From Mixophyes australis (taxonomy: Eukaryota; Chordata; Amphibia; Anura; Limnodynastidae), in contig JAVHZZ010000002.1 in assembly GCA_036250195.1 (NCBI GenBank), positions 65,726,205-65,790,204 of the forward strand: 64,000 bases of DNA, in the 5' to 3' direction. The position numbers and the translations under genes were made by a program. Positions 1 through 7,916 of this stretch are shown piece after piece. Within the stretch, counting starts at the first letter, position 1. The number at the start of each line of letters is the position of its first letter. The notes under the pieces are model-generated. The model did not search any database. It worked only from the letters and a program-made list of their open reading frames with translations, and was not told the origin of the DNA.

Positions 1-2
1 TA

Positions 3-791
3 GCTAAATGTCAGAAATTTGTTAAAGACTTAGGAAATGCTCACGAACCAACCAGTAAGGATTGGCGGGTAGTGTTGAGGGCGTGTCTTCCTCCCAATAC
101 TAACATACAAAAATTTATTGGAGATTGTTTGTTGGAGGAAGATGACACCCTGACTGATGAGATTAACCAACGGAATATAGAACAAATTGTCAAACACTTA
201 GCCATCTGTTTTCCAGTGGTAGTAAATTGGAGTAAGATTTTCACCATTAAACAAAAGGATAGTGAAACTGCCTCAGATTACTTTGCTAGAGCTATAACAG
301 CGATCGCACGATTTACTGGGATATCCAACATAAGTGAGGACCCACATCACAGAGAGGTAGCTGTAGGGGTACTGATGGATGGCCTTAGGGAAAATTTAAA
401 GACGAGAGTACAAACCACATTACCTAATTGGAGAGGCGTCACGGTAGACTTCCTTAGGGAGTCTGCTGTGGAGCATGACAAGAACCTTTTTAGAAAAAGG
501 GAAGAGAAAAGTGATAAGTTAATGACGGTAAGTATACAGGCTCTAGAAGGGGTGCACACACGACCACCAGCATACAACCCATATAACAGGAAACCTAAAG
601 TGATCAGGTGTTTCAACTGTAACGAGGAAGGACATTACGCTAGAGAGTGTAATAAAGAAAGACTCAATACACATAGGGGTGGGTCACATAGATATCCTCC
701 AAGAAAGGATTCACATAGACTAGAAGACTCACATTTACCCGCGCATATTACGGCAGCAAATGCTGCGCGGGAAATCAATAGTCAGCGCTAG
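3..791 (+). CDS. gag: Retroviral Gag, 3' part (capsid C-terminus and nucleocapsid)
   Basis: This is the structural polyprotein of the retrovirus. The frame is open from the first bases of the window, so the gene is truncated at the 5' side by the window edge and the first internal ATG is not the real start. The visible part covers a capsid-like region and then a basic nucleocapsid segment with one CCHC zinc knuckle, C-x2-C-x4-H-x4-C, encoded at 609-650. A single knuckle is usual for gammaretroviruses. The basic tail is rich in Arg, His and Ser. The frame ends at TAG 789-791, and pol continues in the same frame, so Gag-Pol would be made by stop-codon readthrough. Confidence in family is high; the subdivision into mature proteins is inferred. 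Confidence 0.9.
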   Translation, partial: AKCQKFVKDLGNAHEPTSKDWRVVLRACLPPNTNIQKFIGDCLLEEDDTLTDEINQRNIEQIVKHLAICFPVVVNWSKIFTIKQKDSETASDYFARAITAIARFTGISNISEDPHHREVAVGVLMDGLRENLKTRVQTTLPNWRGVTVDFLRESAVEHDKNLFRKREEKSDKLMTVSIQALEGVHTRPPAYNPYNRKPKVIRCFNCNEEGHYARECNKERLNTHRGGSHRYPPRKDSHRLEDSHLPAHITAANAAREINSQR

Positions 792-815
792 GGGTCAGGT
801 CATACCTGTAGTCTA
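786..815 (+). promoter_or_regulatory. gag-pol amber readthrough site
   Basis: The gag frame ends in TAG (789-791) followed by GGGTCAGG, and the same frame then runs uninterrupted through pol. Murine-type gammaretroviruses make Gag-Pol by suppression of a UAG followed by a G-rich pseudoknot that contains similar GGTCAGG sequence. The shared frame and the local sequence are seen directly; active readthrough is inferred. Confidence 0.7.
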
Positions 816-821
816 CAGCCA

Positions 822-3800
822 GTGAGGTTAACTGAGAGTCAGAGTGAAGAACCAACAATGATAGTTGACATAGCTGGCAGGAAACAAACTTTTCTTGTAG
901 ATACAGGGGCGGCCCGATCTGTGATAACCTCTCCTTTCAATCTACAGGTGACCAGCAAAACTATTCCAGCTATGGGGGTGACGGGAAAAGTGTTACATTA
1001 TCCTCTAACTAAACCTGCCGAAGTTACTATCGGGCCTCTGCATACTAAGCATTCGTTTCTTTTGGCTGCAGCGGCTCCTACTAACTTGCTAGGGAGAGAC
1101 TTGTTATGTAAAATGGGATGTGTCATATACTGTACTTCAGATGGTGTGTTCCTAGATATACCCGAGAAGGTTGCACATGAGGTACAGGACATATTGGACA
1201 CCCCTCAAAGGTTAATGTTACACTCTCCCGTTATAGAACAAAGTCCATCTCAAGTAAAGGGGATGTTGCTGGAAATACCAGGTTCCCTATGGACCAGAGA
1301 TGGACAGGACACTGGACTGATGGCAAACGTAGCCCCTGTCATGGTCAATCTAAAAAGTGGTAGGATAGCTCCAAAAATCCCACAGTATCCATTAAAACCG
1401 GAGGTGGAACTAGGGGTATATCCTGTTATTGAGAGGCTGTTAAAACAAGGGATTTTAATTCGTACAGCCAGTACAGCAAATAGTCCCATTTTCCCTGTGA
1501 AGAAGAGTGGGGGGAGGGGCTATAGATTAGTCCAGGATTTAAGGGGAATTAACAAAGTTGTTGAGAGCCAATTCCCCGTAGTGCCGAATCCAGCTGTCAT
1601 CCTCATGCAGATTCCACCGTCTGCCAGTCATTTTACTGTCATTGATCTATGTTCTGCTTTCTTTTCAGTCCCTCTTCACCCTGACTGCCAATACCTTTTT
1701 GCATTCTCCTACAGGGGAGTGCAATACACATGGACCAGACTACCCCAGGGGTTCATTGACAGCCCCAGTATTTTCTCCCAAGCCTTACATGACTGTTTGC
1801 AATCCTTTCAACCCCACAATGGGTCTGTTCTAATTCAATATGTGGACGATTTGTTGTTGTGCTCTGATTCTTTTATGTCATGTTTACATGATACTAAATT
1901 GTTGTTGCTTCATCTTTCACAAACAGGGCACAAGGTGGCAAAGGATAAATTACAGCCATGTCAGACTAAGGTCAAATACTTAGGACACTGCCTCACTAAG
2001 GGGCTAAGACACCTGACAACCGACAGAATTGAGGCCATACAACACATGACCCTGCCGCAGAGCCAGAAGCAGATTCGTACTTTCTTGGGGATGTGTGGAT
2101 ACTGTAGGTCCTGGATCCCAGGTTTTTCTATTCTGGCATTACCATTGCAGGAGCTAGTCTCTTCCTCAAAACCAGAACGTGTCGTACACACAGAAGAATC
2201 AGAGCAAGCGTTCTTTAACCTTAAAGATAGTCTGACAAGAGCACCTGCATTGGCAATACCTGATTATGAAAAGCCTTTTGAGCTATTTTGTACAGAAGCT
2301 GATGGCTGTGCAGCAGGTGTCCTCACACAGAAACATGGTGACGCTAGTAGACCGGTAGCATACTACAGTGCACAATTAGACAATGTGGCAAGGTCACTCC
2401 CAACATGTCTCAGAAGTGTAGCAGCAACGGCCCTTCTAGTAAGTAAGAGCGAGGATGTAGTATTAGGTCATAATTCAACCATCTATACACCCCATGCTGT
2501 ATCAGCTCTGTTAAATTCAGCCCAAACCAGACATGTTTCTTCAGCTAGATTCACAAAGTGGGAACTAGCCCTGATGGCACCCTCAAACATCACCATCAAA
2601 CGATGTAGCACCCTAAATCCAGCTACATACCTTCCGTATGTGTCTCAAGAGACACAAAGGGTGGGAGGTGAGGAGACCCTGGTTGATGATGAGTTAGGCA
2701 AGAATACTGACACGCATGACTGTATGGAACACCTGAATCAGACCTTTACTGCAAGGCCCGACATACGTGACACCCCCTTAGAAAATGTAGATTTTACGTT
2801 TTATACAGACGGAAGTTGCCATAGACAGACAGAGACAGGAGAGCTATGTACTGGTTACGCTGTTGTAGACGATCAGGATGTGGTAGAAGCTGAACCCCTT
2901 GGTCCACCTCACTCAGCCCAGGTGGCGGAACTAGTAGCACTAAAGAGAGCGTGTGAACTGGCAGAGGGTAAATCAGCCAATATATATACTGACTCTAGGT
3001 ACGCCTTCGGGGTAGTGCACGATTTTGGGGCCCTTTGGCGTCTTAGAAACTTTACGACAGCAGCAGGTACACCAGTGGCACACTCACAACACATAAAAGG
3101 ACTTCTGACAGCTATACAGTTACCCAGAACAGTAGCCATCATAAAGTGCAAAGCCCATACCTTTGAAGAAGACCCAGTGTCATTGGGCAACAACAGGGCA
3201 GACGAAGCTGCTAAATGGGCAGCAGGGCAACCTATGACTGTGACTATGATGGTTTTTCAGACATTAGACACGCAGAAATTAATTGAAATGCAAGATTTGT
3301 GTTCCCTGCAGGAGAAGGCGGTCTGGAAGGCGAAGGGATGTGGTCAAGAGTCCTCAGGACTCTGGAGGGATGGACAAGGTAAGCCTGTAGCTCCCCGAAC
3401 ATACTATCCAAGCCTGGCTGAAGCAGCACACGGCCTGACTCACCTGGGTAAAGAAGGTATGTGCAAACTGGTGAGAGCATACTGGTGTGCTCCCGGATTT
3501 TCCTCTCAAGCTGGTAAGAAAGCAATGTCATGTCTTACTTGTTTGAGGAAAAATGTTGGGAAAACTATTCCAACTGAGCCATCCCACATCCCTCCTACAG
3601 ACGGACCTTTTCAGGTAATACAAATTGACTATATCCAACTACCACCGTGCAGGAATCTAAAGTATGTGTTAGTGTGTATTGATGTGTTTTCCGGTTGGGT
3701 AGAAGCATATCCGGCAGCCACTAATACTGCTGTGTTCACTGCAAAGAAAATTGTACAAGACTTTGTGTGTAGGTTCGGTATCCCTAGAATCATTGAAAGT

Positions 3801-4454
3801 GATAGGGGTACCCATTTTACTGGTGATGTCTTCCAAAATATGTGTAAACTCATGGGAATCAGTAGCAGACTTCACACCCCTTACCGACCACAAGCCAGTG
3901 GTAAGGTGGAGAGAGTAAACGGTACTATCAAGAACAAACTAGGTAAGATAATGGCTGAAACTGGGTTGGCATGGCCTGAGGCTTTGCCGTTGGTCCTCCA
4001 CAGCATTCGAACCACTCCTAGACCTCTTAATCTGTCCCCCTTTGAGATACTGTTCGGACGACAACCTCATTTGATCGTGAGTCCACAAGACGACTTAAAG
4101 TGTAATAATGAAGTGACTGTACAATATCTTATAAGAATGAGTAGACAGCTGAAACAACAACAACAAAAACTAAAAATGCTGTCACCTGGTATGCCAGAGA
4201 CGAACTGTCATGATGTTGAACCTGGAGACTATGTTATGATCCGCAATTTCTTACGTTCAGGTTGTTTAACAGACCGTTGGGAAGGCCCGTACCAAGTGCT
4301 GCTGACCAGTACTACATCACTGAAGGTTGCAGAGAGAGACACTTGGGTCCATTCCACCCACTGCAGGAGAGTCCATAATCCGGAGAAAGTGCAAGACAAG
4401 ACTCAGACCGACGACATAGAGCTGTCACTTGTGAGCCTGTTCCGGGAGACCTAA
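822..4454 (+). CDS. pol: Retroviral Pol polyprotein (protease, RT, RNase H, integrase)
   Basis: About 1210 codons without a stop, in frame with gag; the open frame really starts just after the gag TAG, and position 822 is a GTG, not a proven initiator. Domains in order: aspartic protease with DTGA (Asp codon at 900); reverse transcriptase with LPQGF and YVDD (1839-1850); RNase H starting with YTDGS (Asp at 2808) and a later TDSRY block; integrase with an H-x3-H...C-x2-C zinc domain near 3430-3545 and a DDE core (Asp 3627, Asp 3801, Glu 3909), followed by a C-terminal WEGPYQV segment. Length and order match gammaretroviral Pol. All catalytic residues I could locate are present and no disabling mutation was seen, which is unusual in an endogenous copy. 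Confidence 0.95.
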   Translation: MRLTESQSEEPTMIVDIAGRKQTFLVDTGAARSVITSPFNLQVTSKTIPAMGVTGKVLHYPLTKPAEVTIGPLHTKHSFLLAAAAPTNLLGRDLLCKMGCVIYCTSDGVFLDIPEKVAHEVQDILDTPQRLMLHSPVIEQSPSQVKGMLLEIPGSLWTRDGQDTGLMANVAPVMVNLKSGRIAPKIPQYPLKPEVELGVYPVIERLLKQGILIRTASTANSPIFPVKKSGGRGYRLVQDLRGINKVVESQFPVVPNPAVILMQIPPSASHFTVIDLCSAFFSVPLHPDCQYLFAFSYRGVQYTWTRLPQGFIDSPSIFSQALHDCLQSFQPHNGSVLIQYVDDLLLCSDSFMSCLHDTKLLLLHLSQTGHKVAKDKLQPCQTKVKYLGHCLTKGLRHLTTDRIEAIQHMTLPQSQKQIRTFLGMCGYCRSWIPGFSILALPLQELVSSSKPERVVHTEESEQAFFNLKDSLTRAPALAIPDYEKPFELFCTEADGCAAGVLTQKHGDASRPVAYYSAQLDNVARSLPTCLRSVAATALLVSKSEDVVLGHNSTIYTPHAVSALLNSAQTRHVSSARFTKWELALMAPSNITIKRCSTLNPATYLPYVSQETQRVGGEETLVDDELGKNTDTHDCMEHLNQTFTARPDIRDTPLENVDFTFYTDGSCHRQTETGELCTGYAVVDDQDVVEAEPLGPPHSAQVAELVALKRACELAEGKSANIYTDSRYAFGVVHDFGALWRLRNFTTAAGTPVAHSQHIKGLLTAIQLPRTVAIIKCKAHTFEEDPVSLGNNRADEAAKWAAGQPMTVTMMVFQTLDTQKLIEMQDLCSLQEKAVWKAKGCGQESSGLWRDGQGKPVAPRTYYPSLAEAAHGLTHLGKEGMCKLVRAYWCAPGFSSQAGKKAMSCLTCLRKNVGKTIPTEPSHIPPTDGPFQVIQIDYIQLPPCRNLKYVLVCIDVFSGWVEAYPAATNTAVFTAKKIVQDFVCRFGIPRIIESDRGTHFTGDVFQNMCKLMGISSRLHTPYRPQASGKVERVNGTIKNKLGKIMAETGLAWPEALPLVLHSIRTTPRPLNLSPFEILFGRQPHLIVSPQDDLKCNNEVTVQYLIRMSRQLKQQQQKLKMLSPGMPETNCHDVEPGDYVMIRNFLRSGCLTDRWEGPYQVLLTSTTSLKVAERDTWVHSTHCRRVHNPEKVQDKTQTDDIELSLVSLFRET

Positions 4455-4463
4455 AGCCTGCAG

Positions 4464-5120
4464 TTGAGACACCTGAACCAGAGACGTTGCCTCAGAACTA
4501 TCTTTCCAGCGATCGAGTGGCGGTTTTTGTTTTTCTTTTGTTCCAGGATTTTCCTTGTTTTTACTTTTTCTAGGACATTCTATTTTTGTGAAGGAGGATG
4601 GAGGACGGAGGAGAGTTCTGGGAGTGATACGGATGAAATAGAGGCCGAAGAAAAGTTAATAGGATATCCTGAGCAGCCCATTATCAAACTTGGTCCAGGG
4701 GTTATGAAAAGGTCTGCTAGCTCAGGAACTCGGAGGCAGTGTGAGGGGCTATTGTCTGATGAGTATTGTATATGCAAGTTCTGCAACTCCCTAGTTGACG
4801 AGAGATGCATCCAACGATGCCAGTCCCCCAGTACTCTGAATATAGGCGGGCATCCTTTGGAGGATTATCACTCCCTGGTGGGTAAGGTGCTAAACCAAAC
4901 CGAGTGTTGGGTGTGCTCTCACGTGCCTCAAGGGCAGCATAACATAGGACTAGTGCCATTCCCTTTAAACATATCCGAAGTACTCGAATTAAGGGGTGGG
5001 AGGCCCATAGAAGGGAGGTACAATAACACTAGGTCCCCTAGTCTGACGCTTCGACAATACTCCATAGGCAGATCTTTGCTGTGCCTAAACATATCTCATG
5101 CAAAGCGCCTGGAGAATTAG
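4464..5120 (+). pseudogene. env: Retroviral Env, surface-subunit part, ended by in-frame TAG
   Basis: This frame encodes the N-terminal part of the envelope surface subunit. Its first codon at 4464 is TTG, and no convincing ATG opens this frame, so the true start may be in a spliced leader or lost. It is Cys-rich and contains the C-x2-C motif CWVC (4904-4915), comparable to the CWLC isomerase motif of gammaretroviral SU. It ends at TAG 5118-5120, but the same frame reopens straight away and runs to 6302, so one nonsense mutation interrupts env. No frameshift is needed to connect the two parts. It was presumably membrane glycoprotein for particle entry; as it stands it is broken. Confidence 0.75.
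4505..4575 (+). promoter_or_regulatory. Candidate env splice acceptor region
   Basis: Two pyrimidine-rich tracts each end in an AG dinucleotide (near 4546 and 4572), directly between the end of pol and the env frame. A splice donor-like GGGTAAGA lies in the ERV leader copy at 7266-7273. Retroviral env mRNA is spliced, so this is a plausible acceptor; usage is inferred. Confidence 0.4.
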
Positions 5121-5144
5121 GAGGCTGACCTATCAGATCAGACA

Positions 5145-6302
5145 ATGGCTCGCCACACTCATTTTAGAGAGAGACTCACAAGGTCACTACTAGGCAGGAA
5201 TGCTGATGGAAGTCACAAGTTAGGGCGTATAACCAAACATAAGAAGGTATCTATTGGAAAAGTCTCTACAGATAAATGTGAAAATATCATTAATGCCGAC
5301 ACGTGTCTAGAGCAGATGGAGACACTAGGCATGGGTAGTTTTATCAAACCTCTGTGTGATATAATTCATGGGCATACTGTTCCTTATGTTCTCCCTGATG
5401 ATGTGTATTTTGTTTGTGGAAGGAAAGCTTATTCCTGGGTGACTCCGAGTTCCAAGGGCTTGTGTTTCTTAGCTAAACTGGTTCCTGAAATCATGACTAT
5501 TACTCATGAAGAAATGGTAGATATTCACAAGACTACATCACCACCATACATACACACACAGTATGAACACCGTGGCAAGAGAAATATGATTCCTGGTGAG
5601 GAACCCATAGCTACAAAATTGATTAGTGAAACTGCTGGTTTCCAAGTTATGGTTGCTCTAGATCTCACCAGGACCGCTCGGGGAACATTAAACTTTAAAT
5701 ATATCCAAGACCTAGCTAAATTAATAGATAATATCACAGAGATGTATGATGACACTTTCAGGTATACTGGAAGGGAGCTACAAGCGTACAAGAAGGAGTT
5801 GGTGCAACATAGACTGGTACTAAATTATCTCACCTCTATTACTGGTGGGTACTGTGTGACACTGGCCACCCAGTTCGGTGTCAAATGTTGCACGTACATT
5901 ACAAATAATACGGAAGACCCTAAAGAGGTTATAGACCGGAAGATGGATGAAATTTTGCAGCTGAAATGGGAATTTCGAAAGAGCCATAATTCTTCGTTAT
6001 ATGAGGTCGGGGAAAAGGTGGCGGGTTGGTTTTCATGGTTGAACCCAGCAAAATGGTTCTCCGGTCTGGGGGAGTGGGTACAGGAAATGATTGCGAGTGT
6101 AGGTAAGCTCCTTCTCCTTATACTGGGTGTCATCTTAGCAATTGGTTTAGTTGTCAAATGTGTTCCTACTGTGTTGAAGTGTGGAAAACGGTCTCATGGG
6201 AGTAACACTGAGAAAGAGACTGAAAGGGTGGTACCAGATACTGAGATCATGGTCTGTGAAGAAGTATTGTATAATCCTGAACTTGAAACGGTGATTGGGT
6301 GA
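5145..6302 (+). CDS. env: Retroviral Env, rest of SU and transmembrane subunit
   Basis: This continues the env frame after the TAG at 5118-5120. A basic RGKR cleavage site is encoded at 5571-5582 and divides SU from TM. TM then shows a predicted heptad region and an immunosuppressive-domain-like stretch leading to GGYC; the next Cys pair follows after ten residues (C-x10-CC), whereas gammaretroviral TM normally has C-x6-CC. A membrane-spanning hydrophobic segment lies at about 6100-6160, followed by a short charged cytoplasmic tail ending at TGA. The frame is otherwise intact. The wide Cys spacing sets it apart from typical gammaretroviral TM and is worth checking. Confidence 0.8.
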   Translation: MARHTHFRERLTRSLLGRNADGSHKLGRITKHKKVSIGKVSTDKCENIINADTCLEQMETLGMGSFIKPLCDIIHGHTVPYVLPDDVYFVCGRKAYSWVTPSSKGLCFLAKLVPEIMTITHEEMVDIHKTTSPPYIHTQYEHRGKRNMIPGEEPIATKLISETAGFQVMVALDLTRTARGTLNFKYIQDLAKLIDNITEMYDDTFRYTGRELQAYKKELVQHRLVLNYLTSITGGYCVTLATQFGVKCCTYITNNTEDPKEVIDRKMDEILQLKWEFRKSHNSSLYEVGEKVAGWFSWLNPAKWFSGLGEWVQEMIASVGKLLLLILGVILAIGLVVKCVPTVLKCGKRSHGSNTEKETERVVPDTEIMVCEEVLYNPELETVIG

Positions 6303-6319
6303 TAGTTTATTACACTATC

Positions 6320-6331
6320 AAAGGGTGGAAC
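6320..6331 (+). other. Polypurine tract before the LTR
   Basis: A short purine run AAAGGGTGGAA lies immediately before the TG that opens the LTR at 6332. Retroviruses prime plus-strand DNA at such a tract. It is short and interrupted by one T, so the call rests mainly on position. Confidence 0.55.
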
Positions 6332-6945
6332 TGTCGAAGTCAGCAAATTGGATAAAGTCATTTCAATTAAAGTCTAGCAAACTTGGTTGTCTTTGTCTGA
6401 AAAGATGCGTACGGTACGCTATGACGTACAAGGGCACGCTACGGCGTGAAAGGGCGTACGCATCCACTACACGTGGCAGCAACAGTAATCGGTCTTGTAC
6501 CATACATTCGCACAAACACGCATACTTATAAAATAGTACACATTAATGGTAATTGCAACACATAGTCAGTTATGTCGAAATATAGTAGTATTTATATGTT
6601 ATATCAGAGTTACATGCATATTAGTGAAATACACGGAACGGGTTAGAGGAATAACATCATGAGTGGTATCATAATGAACCTTGTTACATATCCTACTGTT
6701 TGGTTCACTCTGCGAGGGAATCGCAGAGTGCATACGCAAGTTATGAATGATAGGGAATTATGAACTACTTAAGACTAAGGAATCCTGGCGGGAAGAGCAG
6801 AGCATACCCCCTGCAGAGATGACCCCCTCCTTTGGATTCCTTAGGATGAACCAGCCAATGATTGACGACCCCTTGGACATTCCTGAGACCCGGACCAATA
6901 GATGCAAGCCATACCATCTTCATTGTATTACTGTATTTGATTGTG

Positions 6946-6952
6946 TATATAA
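6946..6952 (+). promoter_or_regulatory. LTR TATA box
   Basis: TATATAA in the U3 part of the LTR, about 150 bases before the AATAAA signal. The corresponding place in the related solo LTR also has a TATATATA run (about 59025-59032), so the element is conserved between the two families. Confidence 0.7.
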
Positions 6953-7093
6953 GCAGCAGCTTGTGATCCAGAGTGCAGACTTCTTGTCCCCAGACTTCAG
7001 GATTGAATGACTGCACTGGATCCAGAGCGCCTGCGATAAGTAACGGCTGTATTTACTATTACTTCGCTTGAGCATATTTTTCCACTTATTGCG

Positions 7094-7099
7094 AATAAA
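7094..7099 (+). terminator. LTR polyadenylation signal
   Basis: AATAAA lies 70 bases before the end of the LTR and is repeated in the truncated LTR (7841-7846) and in the related solo LTR (59141-59146). Confidence 0.75.
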
Positions 7100-7169
7100 T
7101 CTTTGTGCTTTGGAAACACAAATCGAGGTTCGACAATCGTTATTGGTTAGCGACGATACGCACATAACA

Positions 7170-7790
7170 ATTGGGGGCTCGTGAGCTTTGGAGGTTTCGT
7201 TGCCGATGATACGCAAGACCAACGGATTTCGGTTCCTCAACAAAGGGTGGAGACGCGTCATAAACGGGTAAGAACGCATGGTGTTCAAAACCTGAATTTT
7301 ACTCTGTGTTGCGAAACCGAATGTCCGTTTTGCATTATCTAGGGCACGCTAACTAGAACCTAGGGACAAAAGAGAAAACTGTTTCTTTTTTCTGTCATTG
7401 TGCGTTTTAACTGTATTGCATTGTTTAGCGTATGTGTACTTCCTGCTGTGCGTACGCGAACTTCCGGTAAACTTGCCACGTGGTTAAACAATCGTTTTGA
7501 TAGTTATTATACATGCATAGTATAATTACTTGTGAAAGCCTCTGAGACATTATTACTATTGTTGGGAACTTTTGATTTTCTGCGCAGAAAAGGTGTATAG
7601 TGTGTGATGTTGTAACGTAGATACACTGTTTTATTGTTGAGGTGCTCAGTTGCTGTCTGACGAGGCGGATTACCCAACTGAAGGACGGTATACAGGGCAG
7701 GTATACCGAATGCGAAAACTGGGTTTTCGCAAAGCGCTACCAATAGATCGCAAGGTTTGCTAATAATTAGTATTGGTAGGCAGTGCGATA
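7170..7790 (+). other. ERV primer-binding site and untranslated leader (second unit)
   Basis: Immediately after the LTR, TGGGGGCTCGT (7172-7182) matches the first 11 bases of a tRNA-Pro primer-binding site; the following bases diverge. A splice-donor-like GGGTAAGA is at 7266-7273. No gag frame or long ORF follows, and at 7791 the sequence jumps into R-U5 of another LTR. This is therefore a leader whose downstream interior has been lost. Confidence 0.75.
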
Positions 7791-7916
7791 CGGCTGTATT
7801 TACTATTACTTCGCTTGAGCATATTTTTCCACTTATTGCGAATAAATCTTTGTGCTTTGGAAACACAAATCGAGGTTCGACAATCGTTATTGGTTAGCGA
7901 CGATACGCACATAACA
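7791..7916 (+). repeat. Truncated second ERV LTR (R-U5 part)
   Basis: 126 bases identical by eye to 7044-7169, including AATAAA and the terminal ATAACA. Upstream of it, TGCGATA (7784-7790) also occurs at 7032-7038 in the full LTR, which then has five extra bases before the shared block. The junction may therefore lie slightly earlier and include a small deletion. Confidence 0.88.

Larger units (their letters stand above)
6332..7169 (+). repeat. ERV long terminal repeat (complete)
   Basis: This starts with TGTCGAAGTC after the polypurine tract and ends ...ATAACA before the primer-binding-like site. A TATA box (TATATAA, 6946-6952) and a polyadenylation signal (AATAAA, 7094-7099) are spaced as expected for U3, R and U5. 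The last 126 bases are repeated without a visible difference at 7791-7916. A diverged relative sits at 52900-59216, interrupted by a hAT transposon. The length of 838 bp is ordinary for class I LTRs. Confidence 0.9.
1..7916 (+). mobile_element. Endogenous retrovirus, 3' portion with LTR-leader-LTR tail
   Basis: This is a proviral gag-pol-env block followed by LTR sequence; the 5' LTR and 5' gag lie outside the window. Gag and pol share one frame separated by a single TAG, Env has a CWVC motif and a basic cleavage site, and the LTR is followed by a TGGGGGCTCGT site like the tRNA-Pro primer site of gammaretroviruses. Together these point to a gammaretrovirus-like (class I) ERV. After the complete LTR (6332-7169) the sequence continues into a leader and then a second, truncated LTR (7791-7916), so two proviral units appear joined. 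Only one nonsense codon is seen in env and none in pol, suggesting a fairly young insertion. Confidence 0.93.
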
